Of a DNA stretch of 31,469 nucleotides, positions 14,832-22,303 are shown piece after piece. The DNA is from CAZLYF01 sp964586835. GTDB lineage: Bacteria > Bacillota > Clostridia > Christensenellales > Aristaeellaceae. The number at the start of each line of letters is the position of its first letter. The first letter of the stretch is position 1. The DNA is taken from the NCBI GenBank assembly GCA_964586835.1, contig CAZPIC010000027.1, positions 1 through 31,469 of the forward strand. Direction: 5' to 3'. Under the pieces are notes generated by a model, which saw only the letters and a program-made list of their open reading frames with translations, ran no database searches and had not been told where the DNA came from. The translations under genes were made by a program, and so were the position numbers.

Positions 14832-16010
14832 ATGTATTTGTCACAAGCCGCTGGTTTTGCTGAACTGGACCTGTCCACAGAGGTTCTCAAGGCGCTCGAG
14901 TTGATGGGTTTCACGGAAGCAACCTCCGTGCAAAAACAGACCATCCCCGTGATGATGCGTGGCGCCGATGTCGTTGCGATTGCCCCCACAGGCACCGGAA
15001 AGACCACTGCTTATGGGATTCCGATGCTGGAATATATCAGCCTGTCAGACAAGCGCATCCAGGAAGTAGTGCTCTCCCCGACGCGCGAGCTCGCTATGCA
15101 GATCACCGCCGAACTGACCATGCTGGCCAAGTATATTCCACAGGTCAGGATCGCCACCCTCTACGGCGGACAGCCCATCTCCAGGCAAATCACAAGCCTG
15201 AGAAAGGCTCCGCAGATCGTGGTCGCGACGCCGGGGCGTCTTCTGGATCTGATGCAAAGACGGGTGGTGGACTTGAGCTTTGTTCATACGATGGTCATCG
15301 ATGAAGCGGACGAAATGTTCAAAATGGGCTTTGTCAAGGATGTCACGAAAATCATCGAGGCGACGTCGCCGTCCAGGCAGCTGGTCATGTTCTCTGCGAC
15401 CTCCAACCAGGACCTGATGACCGTATCCTGGAGGTATCAGACCGAACCGGTAGAGATTACGGTGGAAGCTGTCAAGGAGGACAGGCCGCAGATCGCGCAG
15501 TACACGATGCTCCTCGACGGGATGGACAAGATCGACTGCCTTGAATACCTCCTCGATTCGGACGAGTACAACCGTATCATGGTCTTCTCAAACACCAAGC
15601 ACATGACGCAGCGCATATCAGACAAGCTGAGAAAACAGGGATACCGTGCCGAGGCGCTCCACGGGGATATGCGGCAGTCCCAGCGTACAGCTGTCATGAA
15701 TGACTACAAGCGAGGGAAGTTTCCCATCCTGGTTGCGACGGACGTTGCCGCCCGTGGCATCGACGTGTTTGACGTAGAGGCGGTTGTCAACTTTGATCTC
15801 CCCAATGAAAACGAGTACTATCTCCATCGGATCGGGCGCACGGGGAGGGCACGCCGCCACGGGGTGTCCTTCACCATGATGAGTTACCGGGAAAGCGTCC
15901 GGATGGAGGAGATCCTCCGACATATCAAATCATCGCCGACCCCACTGCACTTCGACAGCGACGGCATTTTGCGCTATGAAGATGGAAAGGCGTTCTTCAA
16001 GCATATATAA
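14832..16010 (+). CDS. DEAD-box RNA helicase
   Basis: A 392-residue ATP-dependent RNA helicase with the core motifs in order: Q motif (GFTEATSVQ), Walker A as APTGTGKT, PTRELA, TPGRLLD, VIDEADEM, FSAT, RGID and HRIGRTGR. Motif I has APTGTGKT where AQTGTGKT is usual. The protein stops soon after the helicase core, so it lacks the RNA-binding tails of DeaD/CsdA or DbpA. Such short forms often act in ribosome assembly or cold adaptation. The start is ambiguous: ATG 14832 is two bases from GGAGA, while an in-frame TTG at 14838 has better spacing. Confidence 0.92.
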   Translation: MYLSQAAGFAELDLSTEVLKALELMGFTEATSVQKQTIPVMMRGADVVAIAPTGTGKTTAYGIPMLEYISLSDKRIQEVVLSPTRELAMQITAELTMLAKYIPQVRIATLYGGQPISRQITSLRKAPQIVVATPGRLLDLMQRRVVDLSFVHTMVIDEADEMFKMGFVKDVTKIIEATSPSRQLVMFSATSNQDLMTVSWRYQTEPVEITVEAVKEDRPQIAQYTMLLDGMDKIDCLEYLLDSDEYNRIMVFSNTKHMTQRISDKLRKQGYRAEALHGDMRQSQRTAVMNDYKRGKFPILVATDVAARGIDVFDVEAVVNFDLPNENEYYLHRIGRTGRARRHGVSFTMMSYRESVRMEEILRHIKSSPTPLHFDSDGILRYEDGKAFFKHI

Positions 16011-16078
16011 ACCTGCGCCCTGCGTCCCAACCCGAGCGCAACGCGCGCCCGTGGTTTGATGGGAGGCAACAGGGTTCC

Positions 16079-17002
16079 TTACCGCAGGGCTTCGGCAAAG
16101 GCGCTGAAAAAGTCGGGGCAGGACCAGGTCCCGCAGGCCATGAGGCTGTTGCCCTTCACGGACATTTGAAGGACGATGCCTTCTTTATACTCGATCAGAA
16201 GCACCCGGTCTGTATCGACGCTGGCGCTGCCCTGATAGACGGCGGACCCCAGCAGCAAAGACAGAAGGCTTCGTATGCTGTCTGCTTGAGACACCGTCCC
16301 CACATCGGACAAGACGAGGCGGCTTACCGATGTGTCGGGCAGCGTAGAGGCCAGGGTTTCGCTGCCTGTGAGCGCTGTGCCTGCAAAGGATACCCTTTGA
16401 AACACCCTCATGTCAGAACCCAGCTGCGCCAGGACGACAGCTCCCCGAAAGGCTGGAAGTTCAAACACGGATGTGCCGGCAGGGACGATATTGCTGATGG
16501 CTGCCCCGGAGGAGTCCAGCGCCGGTTCCTCCGCGAACCGCTCCACCTCTCCGATAGGCGTCAGCCTGCTCTTATCGAAGGTCGGCTGGCCTTTCAGAAG
16601 GCGAAAGAACCTACCTCCTACGCGGATCAGTGGAAAATTCGCTCCGGCTCCCGTTTCCCACACCGCCTGGGCGGAAGCCGCGCCCAGGGATTCGGCGATG
16701 GTGATGCTGTCGCGCGGGATATCAAGGGCGCGGTACACCGCGGGTTCGGGCTGCTGTCCGGCCGCCAGGGTATTGATCTGCGGTGTCGCAGCGTCTTTGC
16801 TCTGGCGCAGGCCGGGCAAAGCAAAGAGCAGGACAGCAGCTGCGGCAAGGGCTGTCAGCGACAGGGGCAGAGCGATCCGCAGCTGTGCTGCCGGGCGCCG
16901 CGTCTGCTTCGGGCGCTGTATCTGGTGAAGCAGGTCCTGTCCTGCGACCATGCCCCCTAAGGTCTCCTGCACAATCGCCGGCAACTGTTCAAGAGATGTC
17001 AC
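16079..17002 (-). CDS. Membrane anti-sigma-like protein, partner of the ECF sigma factor
   Basis: A 307-residue protein with a cytoplasmic N-terminal region of about 42 residues, one transmembrane helix (about 43-65) and a large outer domain with no family I recognise. Its start overlaps the end of the ECF sigma gene (ATG at 17002, sigma stop at 16999), the usual layout of sigma/anti-sigma pairs. The N terminus has no HxxxCxxC zinc motif, so it is not a ZAS-type anti-sigma factor by sequence. The role is inferred from position and topology. Confidence 0.7.
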   Translation of the reverse strand: MTSLEQLPAIVQETLGGMVAGQDLLHQIQRPKQTRRPAAQLRIALPLSLTALAAAAVLLFALPGLRQSKDAATPQINTLAAGQQPEPAVYRALDIPRDSITIAESLGAASAQAVWETGAGANFPLIRVGGRFFRLLKGQPTFDKSRLTPIGEVERFAEEPALDSSGAAISNIVPAGTSVFELPAFRGAVVLAQLGSDMRVFQRVSFAGTALTGSETLASTLPDTSVSRLVLSDVGTVSQADSIRSLLSLLLGSAVYQGSASVDTDRVLLIEYKEGIVLQMSVKGNSLMACGTWSCPDFFSAFAEALR

Positions 17003-17556
17003 CCCTGGTTACCTCCTTCAATCAGCGTTCTCAGCCTGTGCCGGCCGCGAGATAGCCTGCTGGAGACAGTGCCCTCGGCTACTTCCAAGATACCGGCGAT
17101 TTCGCTGATGCTGTAACCCTGGTAGTAGTACAGCAGGAACACTTCGCGGCTTTCCACAGGAAGGCTGTGGATGGCCTGCATCAATGCTTCTTTTTCGATG
17201 TGGTGCTCGATGGGGTCGGGAGAGGGCACGAGCTCAAGGGCGGGGCTGCCCACCAGGACCCTTCTGAACCATGCGGTCCGCCACAGGTCCCTGCAGCGAT
17301 TGAGGGCCACCTTTAAAAGCCAGGATTTCTCACTGCCTTCCTTCAAGGAAGGTCTGTTCTCCATCAACCTCAAAAACACATCCTGTGTTACATCCTCGGC
17401 TTTGTGCCTGTCGCCCAAATAGAAATAGCTGACACGCAGCACATCTGTCGCATATCTGGTATACATCGCCTCGACCCAGGCAGCCAGACTGTCGACATCA
17501 GCAGGGGACTTTACCTGCTTCGCCGGTTCATCCATAGGACGCGTGAATCCTCTCAT
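16999..17556 (-). CDS. ECF-type RNA polymerase sigma factor
   Basis: The 185-residue protein has a sigma-70 region 2 (about 30-95; LGDRHKAEDVTQDVFLRLM) and a region 4 helix-turn-helix (about 130-180; YYYQGYSISEIAGILEVAEGTVSSRLSRGRHRLR) separated by a short linker, with no region 1 or 3. This is the SigW/RpoE-like layout. The ATG at 17556 lacks a strong ribosome binding site; a second in-frame ATG at 17535 is possible. Its promoter at 17595-17623 looks like sigma-A rather than a self-recognised ECF promoter. Confidence 0.92.
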   Translation of the reverse strand: MRGFTRPMDEPAKQVKSPADVDSLAAWVEAMYTRYATDVLRVSYFYLGDRHKAEDVTQDVFLRLMENRPSLKEGSEKSWLLKVALNRCRDLWRTAWFRRVLVGSPALELVPSPDPIEHHIEKEALMQAIHSLPVESREVFLLYYYQGYSISEIAGILEVAEGTVSSRLSRGRHRLRTLIEGGNQG

Positions 17557-17594
17557 TTCTTGCCGGCCATGCGAAAAATACCATCTTGGCCGGA

Positions 17595-17623
17595 ATGATA
17601 GGCGGTGGAAGGGGATCTGTCAA
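17595..17623 (-). promoter_or_regulatory. Sigma-A promoter of the ECF sigma/anti-sigma operon
   Basis: On the - strand TTGACA (17623-17618) and TATCAT (17600-17595) are 17 bp apart, giving a leader of about 30 nt. Confidence 0.75.
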
Positions 17624-17630
17624 CAGACCC

Positions 17631-17669
17631 CACGGACACGGGCGGGCACGGACACGGGCGGGCACGGAC
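17631..17669. repeat. 16-bp tandem repeat, 2.4 copies
   Basis: Two identical copies of CACGGACACGGGCGGG (17631-17646 and 17647-17662) and a third partial copy (17663-17669) lie between the kinase stop and the sigma promoter. Confidence 0.9.
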
Positions 17670-17676
17670 CCCGGCA

Positions 17677-18303
17677 TCACCCGGGAAGCCTGGGGAGGGA
17701 TCCGATGTCTGAGAGGGTCCCCATACCAGAGAGGATAGCGCACAGAGCGGCCTGGTCAAGGACGAGATCACAGGCCTGCGCAACAGCACAGTCTGCGAAA
17801 TAACGGTTCTCCATCGGAATCCATTCATGCCTGAAGCGGTCGAACATCTGCTGTCCACTGCGCTTGAGCACCCGCAGGAGCTGTTCGGCCGGATCGATCG
17901 TGAGGAACACGGCGTAGTCATAATACCCGCGCAATCGAGGGTGCATGCTGTATGAGCCTTCGACAACGGCCAGGCGCGGCGTCCGGACGCGCACGGGATG
18001 CATGGTGTCGCTGCGGCAGTCATACGCGTGGTACTCGAAAGAAGGCTGGCGGCGCAGGGGAAGCAGCACTTCCCTGAGAAAGCGCCCGGTGTCGCTGTTG
18101 CCTCCTGCGACTGCAAGCCTCCTGGCTGTTCTCTGCTCGGGCTTCAGGAAAAAATCGTCCATGTGAAAGGAGAGGGAGTCGGAAAAGCATTTGCACAGCC
18201 AGGCACACAGCGTGCTCTTTCCACCACCGCAGGGGCCGTCGATGGCCACGATGACAGGCGAAGGCCCCTGGAGAAGGCGGGTCAGATCGCCTATCAGCCG
18301 CAC
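17677..18303 (-). CDS. Uridine-kinase-like P-loop kinase
   Basis: A 208-residue P-loop protein with Walker A GPCGGGKST (about 24-32), a HMDDFF segment typical of uridine kinase and related nucleoside or pantothenate kinases, and VVEGSYSMHP in the middle, followed by YYDYAVFLTID and a helical C terminus. The substrate cannot be read from the sequence; such stand-alone Udk-like proteins often carry only a general kinase annotation. The start is GTG 18303, ten bases after AGGAG. The gap to the upstream J-domain gene is 133 bp. Confidence 0.8.
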   Translation of the reverse strand: MRLIGDLTRLLQGPSPVIVAIDGPCGGGKSTLCAWLCKCFSDSLSFHMDDFFLKPEQRTARRLAVAGGNSDTGRFLREVLLPLRRQPSFEYHAYDCRSDTMHPVRVRTPRLAVVEGSYSMHPRLRGYYDYAVFLTIDPAEQLLRVLKRSGQQMFDRFRHEWIPMENRYFADCAVAQACDLVLDQAALCAILSGMGTLSDIGSLPRLPG

Positions 18304-18436
18304 GGCGGAGCGTCTCCTGAAACTGTCCGTACGACCGCCGGCTGCATCGCAGGGCAGCGCGCAGACCGGTTATCCGCCGCCCGCTTGGCACAACCCCCAT
18401 TTCGTTCCCGCCTCCTGCGTGCCGCAGGGGCGGATC

Positions 18437-19099
18437 TCAGCAGAATCTGCAAAACGAGCACAGGAACCGTGCGACGCAAAGGCCTAGGCAGACTTTATTG
18501 AGGCTCAGGGCATTTGGAAAACCGAACATCCCGCTGCGCTGGGCGTACGCAGCTGCGCCGTCGCGGATCTGTTGCCGCAGGGCATGGTACGAGGGGTTTA
18601 AAGGGTCCTGCCGGAGGGCCTCCTCTATCTGGTCCAGGGCTGTGACAGCGTTGCCAAGCCCCCAATGGGCTGCTGCGCTTAGGTAGTGCCACTCAGCGTT
18701 CTTGGTGCCAAAGGCTGAAAGGAGGAACAGGGCCTCGCGATACCGCAGGCTGTTGATCAGGCGCCGGATGGTTTCGAGGCTGACTTCCCTGTCTGTGTGG
18801 CGCGTGCCGCCTTCAAAACCAAAGGGGCTGAAAGGTCCAAAGCCTGAAAATGGGGAGCCACCCCAAGGGGGGGGTCTGCTCCCGGACCCGGGCTGAGAAC
18901 CCATCGAGCCCGCAGTTTCTGCCCGGCCGCTTTTAATATCCTCGTATGCCACATTGATCTCGCTCATCCTCTTCTGTGCGTCGCGATCGTGGGGGTTTAA
19001 ATCGGGGTGGTATTTTTTCGCGAGCCTGCGGTAGGCTGTCGTGACTTCCTCCTGGCTTGCCCCACGCCGGACACCCAGGACTTCATAAGGATCTTTCAT
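18437..19099 (-). CDS. J-domain protein with TPR-like region and cysteine-rich tail
   Basis: The 220-residue protein starts with a J domain (about 1-65; YEVLGV, KKYHPDLNP with the HPD that stimulates DnaK). A Gly/Pro/Phe-rich linker follows (about 70-100), then a helical TPR-like stretch (about 105-195). There is no zinc-finger or DnaJ C-terminal domain, so it is a specialised cochaperone. The last 17 residues hold five cysteines in a C-x3-C-x5-C-x2-C-x2-C pattern. The start at 19099 overlaps the DUF5685 stop (ATGA), so the two are co-translated. Confidence 0.87.
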   Translation of the reverse strand: MKDPYEVLGVRRGASQEEVTTAYRRLAKKYHPDLNPHDRDAQKRMSEINVAYEDIKSGRAETAGSMGSQPGSGSRPPPWGGSPFSGFGPFSPFGFEGGTRHTDREVSLETIRRLINSLRYREALFLLSAFGTKNAEWHYLSAAAHWGLGNAVTALDQIEEALRQDPLNPSYHALRQQIRDGAAAYAQRSGMFGFPNALSLNKVCLGLCVARFLCSFCRFC

Positions 19100-19908
19100 G
19101 CACGAGCGCCTCCGATGCGCCTGTTTTTGTAGTGTGTCCAAATGCCTGAATAGAGGATGTTTTCCATCAGGACCCTGTCCCGCTTTACGTCAAGGGCATC
19201 AAAGCGCTCTGCGCACACCGACATCATCAGGGTGAGGATTTCTTCATGTCGCACTGAAGGGACGGCGACCAGGGGATTGTAGTGCCTTTTTCGAATATCT
19301 TTTTTGAAGTCGACCGCGGCATCCATCAGATAGATGAAACGGCCCAGCGCCTCGCCAAAGCTTCGAAGAGCTGGAGGCGCGGGCGCGATGGGAGACGCAA
19401 AAATCTCCGCTGTGATCGCACCGAAAATACCTGCCGGCAAGTCGGGATTGAGCTCGCCCTCTGCCTCACAGCGCGACAGCGCGCGGATTCCCGACTCGAT
19501 GGCTTCGGTCTTCAGCGCGCTGCTTTGGCGGACGAGGCCTGCGCCTTTACGGAGAAGGCGGGCCTCTGCCAGGGCAGGCAGGTTTCTGTCATCGTTCCAT
19601 CTGTCCATGCGCTGCCAGAAGGCGAGCAAGACATTCATATCCGCGGCGTAGTCGGTATGGAGGGTCCTCCATGCCTTTCGCTTTTTATACGGGTGAATGG
19701 GGCAGGTGAAGGAGGTGAGTTCCGGGGGCTTTTCATCAAAGGAGCTGAGGAGCAGTGCCAAAAACGCCATGTCATAGGTCAGGGCTAGCCGGCGCACCTG
19801 TCCATAGCGATCGCCGATGGCCCTGCAAAGGCCGCAGTAACAGGCTCCATACCATTCCTTCTGGGCGGCATCCAGGGCGTCCAGGTTGGCAACGACGTAA
19901 CCGAACAT
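19096..19908 (-). CDS. DUF5685 family protein
   Basis: A 270-residue protein with the family opening MFGYVVANLDALD, then CYCGLCRAIGDRYGQ, LTYDMAFLALLLSSF, a CPIHP segment and YLMDAAVDFKKDIRKRHYNPL. Function is not known. The mostly helical sequence, the spaced cysteines (CxCxxC, later Cys) and the Asp-rich DAAVDFKKD segment suggest a metal site. Members are often found beside a J-domain gene in Clostridia, as here. The ATG at 19908 follows AAAGGA by about six bases. Confidence 0.8.
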   Translation of the reverse strand: MFGYVVANLDALDAAQKEWYGACYCGLCRAIGDRYGQVRRLALTYDMAFLALLLSSFDEKPPELTSFTCPIHPYKKRKAWRTLHTDYAADMNVLLAFWQRMDRWNDDRNLPALAEARLLRKGAGLVRQSSALKTEAIESGIRALSRCEAEGELNPDLPAGIFGAITAEIFASPIAPAPPALRSFGEALGRFIYLMDAAVDFKKDIRKRHYNPLVAVPSVRHEEILTLMMSVCAERFDALDVKRDRVLMENILYSGIWTHYKNRRIGGARA

Positions 19909-19973
19909 ACCCGTCCTTTCGCGCGGTTCCTTCGGCAGGAGCCGGAGGGGCCGGGCGGTCTTCTGAGGTTTTC

Positions 19974-20002
19974 ATCATACAATAGATTTAGGGACAAGTC
20001 AT
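19974..20002 (-). promoter_or_regulatory. Promoter of the DUF5685/J-domain operon
   Basis: On the - strand ATGACT (20002-19997) and TATGAT (19979-19974) are 17 bp apart, giving a leader of about 60 nt. It is divergent from the promoter at 20077. Confidence 0.5.
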
Positions 20003-20060
20003 GGGACCGCCCGTGAAGGCGTGATTCGGGCGCTTTCTGCCCGATGGCAGCCATGGATTT

Positions 20061-20094
20061 TTCCTGACAGACTGTGTATAATCTCAGTCAGGAA
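20061..20094 (+). promoter_or_regulatory. -10 box flanked by a perfect inverted repeat, before the CNNM/CorC gene
   Basis: TATAAT (20077-20082) lies between the perfect arms TTCCTGAC (20061-20068) and GTCAGGAA (20087-20094). The best -35 at 17 bp is only TGGATT (20054-20059), so the promoter may need help. The right arm runs into the GGGAGA ribosome binding site. A protein bound to both arms would cover the start site. The likely transcript is the ten-gene run that follows. Confidence 0.5.
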
Positions 20095-20109
20095 GGGAGA
20101 GAATGGAAC

Positions 20110-21429
20110 ATGGATTCTGATTCGCTGGTCTGGCAGTTGGCGCTGCAGGCCATCCTGTTTTTTGCCTGTGGGCTGCTGAACGCCGCTGAAACCGCCTTTC
20201 GAGCCCTGGGCGCAAACAGGGCGCGACGCAGGGCTGAGGCAGATGCGGTCACGCCAAGCCGGCTTCATACGCTCTGTGAGCGAGTATCGCGGACGCCGTC
20301 TGGGCTTCGCGTTGCCACTGCCTTTGTCAGCAGCCTTTCAGCGGGGCTTGCTGCGGGTTATTTAAGCCCCAGGCTCACGCGCTTTTTTACTCTTCGTGCG
20401 GCTGATCTGCCCCTGTCTGCGGGCACGCTCACCGCCCTGTGCCTCATCCTTGCGGTCCTGATCCTGACCTTTTTCATGCAGCTGCTGTGCATTGGCATCC
20501 CCAGACGGCTTGCCTCAAGAGACCCGGAGAAGACTGCCCGGAGGCTCTATGGGGCTGCCCTGGCCTTTAACGTCCTGTTCACGCCGGTCGCCAGCCTTAT
20601 TTCCGGGGCCACAGAGCGGCTCCTGAAGCTGGTCGGTCAGAATGACAGTCTGGAGGCTGAAGGGATCACGGAGGATGAGATCCGCATGCTGGTCGACGAG
20701 GGGGAGGAGAAGGGCGCGATCGAGGAAGCCGAGAGAGACATGATCGAGAATGTGTTTGAGTTTAACAACATGGTCGCTGCTGACTGCATGACCCACAGAA
20801 CCGATATGCACGCTGTATGGATTGGGGACAGCCACGAAGAGATCCTTGCGCTCATTGGCCAGACAGGGCTGTCCCGGTTTCCCGTGTACGACGATGACCT
20901 GGACGACATCATCGGGACGCTCACCGCGAGGGATTTTCTCATGAACAGCCTGGGTGACCGCAAACCCCTCGGGGAGATCCTGCGCGGCACGCGCTTTGTC
21001 CCCGAATCCGTACGCGCGGACGTGCTGTTCCGCGATATGCAACAAAACAAGTTCCATATGGCGGTGGTTGTGGACGAATACGGAGGCACGAGCGGGCTGG
21101 TAACCATGGAAGATCTGCTTGAAGAGATCGTCGGCAACATCTATGACGAGTACGATCCGCAGGCGCAGCAGGACCTCCTGGACCTGGGCGGCGGCCGATG
21201 GAAGGTCGCGGGCACGATGGACATCGAGACCTTCAATGAAACGACAGGCCTCAAGCTTCCTCACGGAGATGAGTTTGATACGGTGGGCGGTCTGATCCTC
21301 AGCCGGATGAGCTCCATCCCTGAGGACGGCAGCACGCTGGAGGTCGAATACTTCGGGCTGCGCTTCAAGGTGCTGAGCGTTGCGGACAGAAGGATTGAGT
21401 GGGTGGAGGTAGAAAGCGTCGATGCATGA
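20110..21429 (+). CDS. CNNM/CorC (HlyC) family membrane protein
   Basis: A 439-residue protein with an N-terminal DUF21/CNNM membrane domain (about 1-175, with hydrophobic segments near 5-25, 70-90, 105-130 and 150-175; NAAETAF motif). Two CBS domains follow (about 195-330; MTHRTDMHAV and MAVVVDEYGGTSGLVTMEDLLEEIVG), then the C-terminal CorC/HlyC domain (about 345-435). The family is linked to Mg2+ or Co2+ efflux and was misnamed hemolysin. The ATG at 20110 follows GGGAGA by nine bases. It heads a dense ten-gene + strand run. Confidence 0.9.
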   Translation: MDSDSLVWQLALQAILFFACGLLNAAETAFRALGANRARRRAEADAVTPSRLHTLCERVSRTPSGLRVATAFVSSLSAGLAAGYLSPRLTRFFTLRAADLPLSAGTLTALCLILAVLILTFFMQLLCIGIPRRLASRDPEKTARRLYGAALAFNVLFTPVASLISGATERLLKLVGQNDSLEAEGITEDEIRMLVDEGEEKGAIEEAERDMIENVFEFNNMVAADCMTHRTDMHAVWIGDSHEEILALIGQTGLSRFPVYDDDLDDIIGTLTARDFLMNSLGDRKPLGEILRGTRFVPESVRADVLFRDMQQNKFHMAVVVDEYGGTSGLVTMEDLLEEIVGNIYDEYDPQAQQDLLDLGGGRWKVAGTMDIETFNETTGLKLPHGDEFDTVGGLILSRMSSIPEDGSTLEVEYFGLRFKVLSVADRRIEWVEVESVDA

Positions 21430-22273
21430 CCTGATCATTGTCGGAGGCGGTGCTGCCGGATGTTCAGCAGCCATCACCGCAAGGCTGAGAAACCTGAACG
21501 TCCTGATGATTTACGCGGGGGATGGGGCCCTTGAAAAAGCGCACCTGGTAGACAATTATCCAGGACTCCCTTCCGTTTCGGGGAAGGAAATGCTCAGGCG
21601 CTTCAGAAGCCACGCAGAGCAGTTGGGTGTGGACATCCTCAGGCAGCTTGTGCAGAAAATCCTGCCGATGGGTGAAACCTTCTCAGTACTGGCGGGGAAC
21701 GAAGTCTATGAGGCGCGGACGGTGCTGCTTGCCTGTGGCGCTGCGCGGGTCAGCCTCCTGAAGGGGGAAGAAGAGCTGCTGGGCGCCGGGGTCAGCTACT
21801 GTGCCACCTGTGACGGCATGTTCTATAAGGGAAAGCGCATCGCGGTCATCGCAGCCAGCCATGAGGCGGTAGAGGAAGCAGCCTTTCTTTCAGAGCTCGG
21901 ACAGGTCACGTACTTTTCGGAAAAGCAGCACAGCAGGGAGGGCCTGCCTTCTGCTGTCGTGGTTTCCGGCGAGAAGCCTTTGGGCGTGACGCGCAAGGGG
22001 AGTGCGCTGAAGCTTCTGACCAATGCGGGTGAGCATGAAACGGACGGGATCTTCATCCTGCGCCCGGCAGTGGCACTCGACCAGTTGCTGCCTGGGCTTG
22101 AGACACACAAGGGCGCTGTGAAAACAGATGCCTCCCTGATGACCGTCATCCCCGGTGCCTTTGCAGCCGGCGATATGATCGGTGTACCCTTTCAGGTCTC
22201 AAAGGCGGCGGGGGACGGCAATCATGCCGCGCTTTCCGTAGCGTCCTATCTTCGGTCCAAGCGCCCTGCGTAG
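21422..22273 (+). CDS. Thioredoxin-reductase-like flavoprotein without NADPH motifs
   Basis: A 283-residue protein with FAD-binding GGGAAG (8-13), the redox pair CATC (127-130) of thioredoxin reductases, and the C-terminal GAFAAGDMIGVPFQ for FAD. In NADPH-dependent enzymes the second Rossmann domain has GxGxxA and HRRxxxR; here the places read IAVIAASHEAVEEA and FSEKQHSRE, so both are lost. Clostridial ferredoxin-dependent flavin thioredoxin reductases lack the same motifs, and a ferredoxin lies at 13919. No thioredoxin gene is in the window. The start overlaps the previous gene by eight bases. Confidence 0.8.
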   Translation: MHDLIIVGGGAAGCSAAITARLRNLNVLMIYAGDGALEKAHLVDNYPGLPSVSGKEMLRRFRSHAEQLGVDILRQLVQKILPMGETFSVLAGNEVYEARTVLLACGAARVSLLKGEEELLGAGVSYCATCDGMFYKGKRIAVIAASHEAVEEAAFLSELGQVTYFSEKQHSREGLPSAVVVSGEKPLGVTRKGSALKLLTNAGEHETDGIFILRPAVALDQLLPGLETHKGAVKTDASLMTVIPGAFAAGDMIGVPFQVSKAAGDGNHAALSVASYLRSKRPA

Positions 22274-22303
22274 CCTGCCCGGTTTGCCGGAGGAAGGAGC
22301 GAG

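Noticed and set aside
17631..17669. CRISPR-like repeat
   Set aside because: The copies are directly adjacent without spacers; it is a simple tandem repeat.
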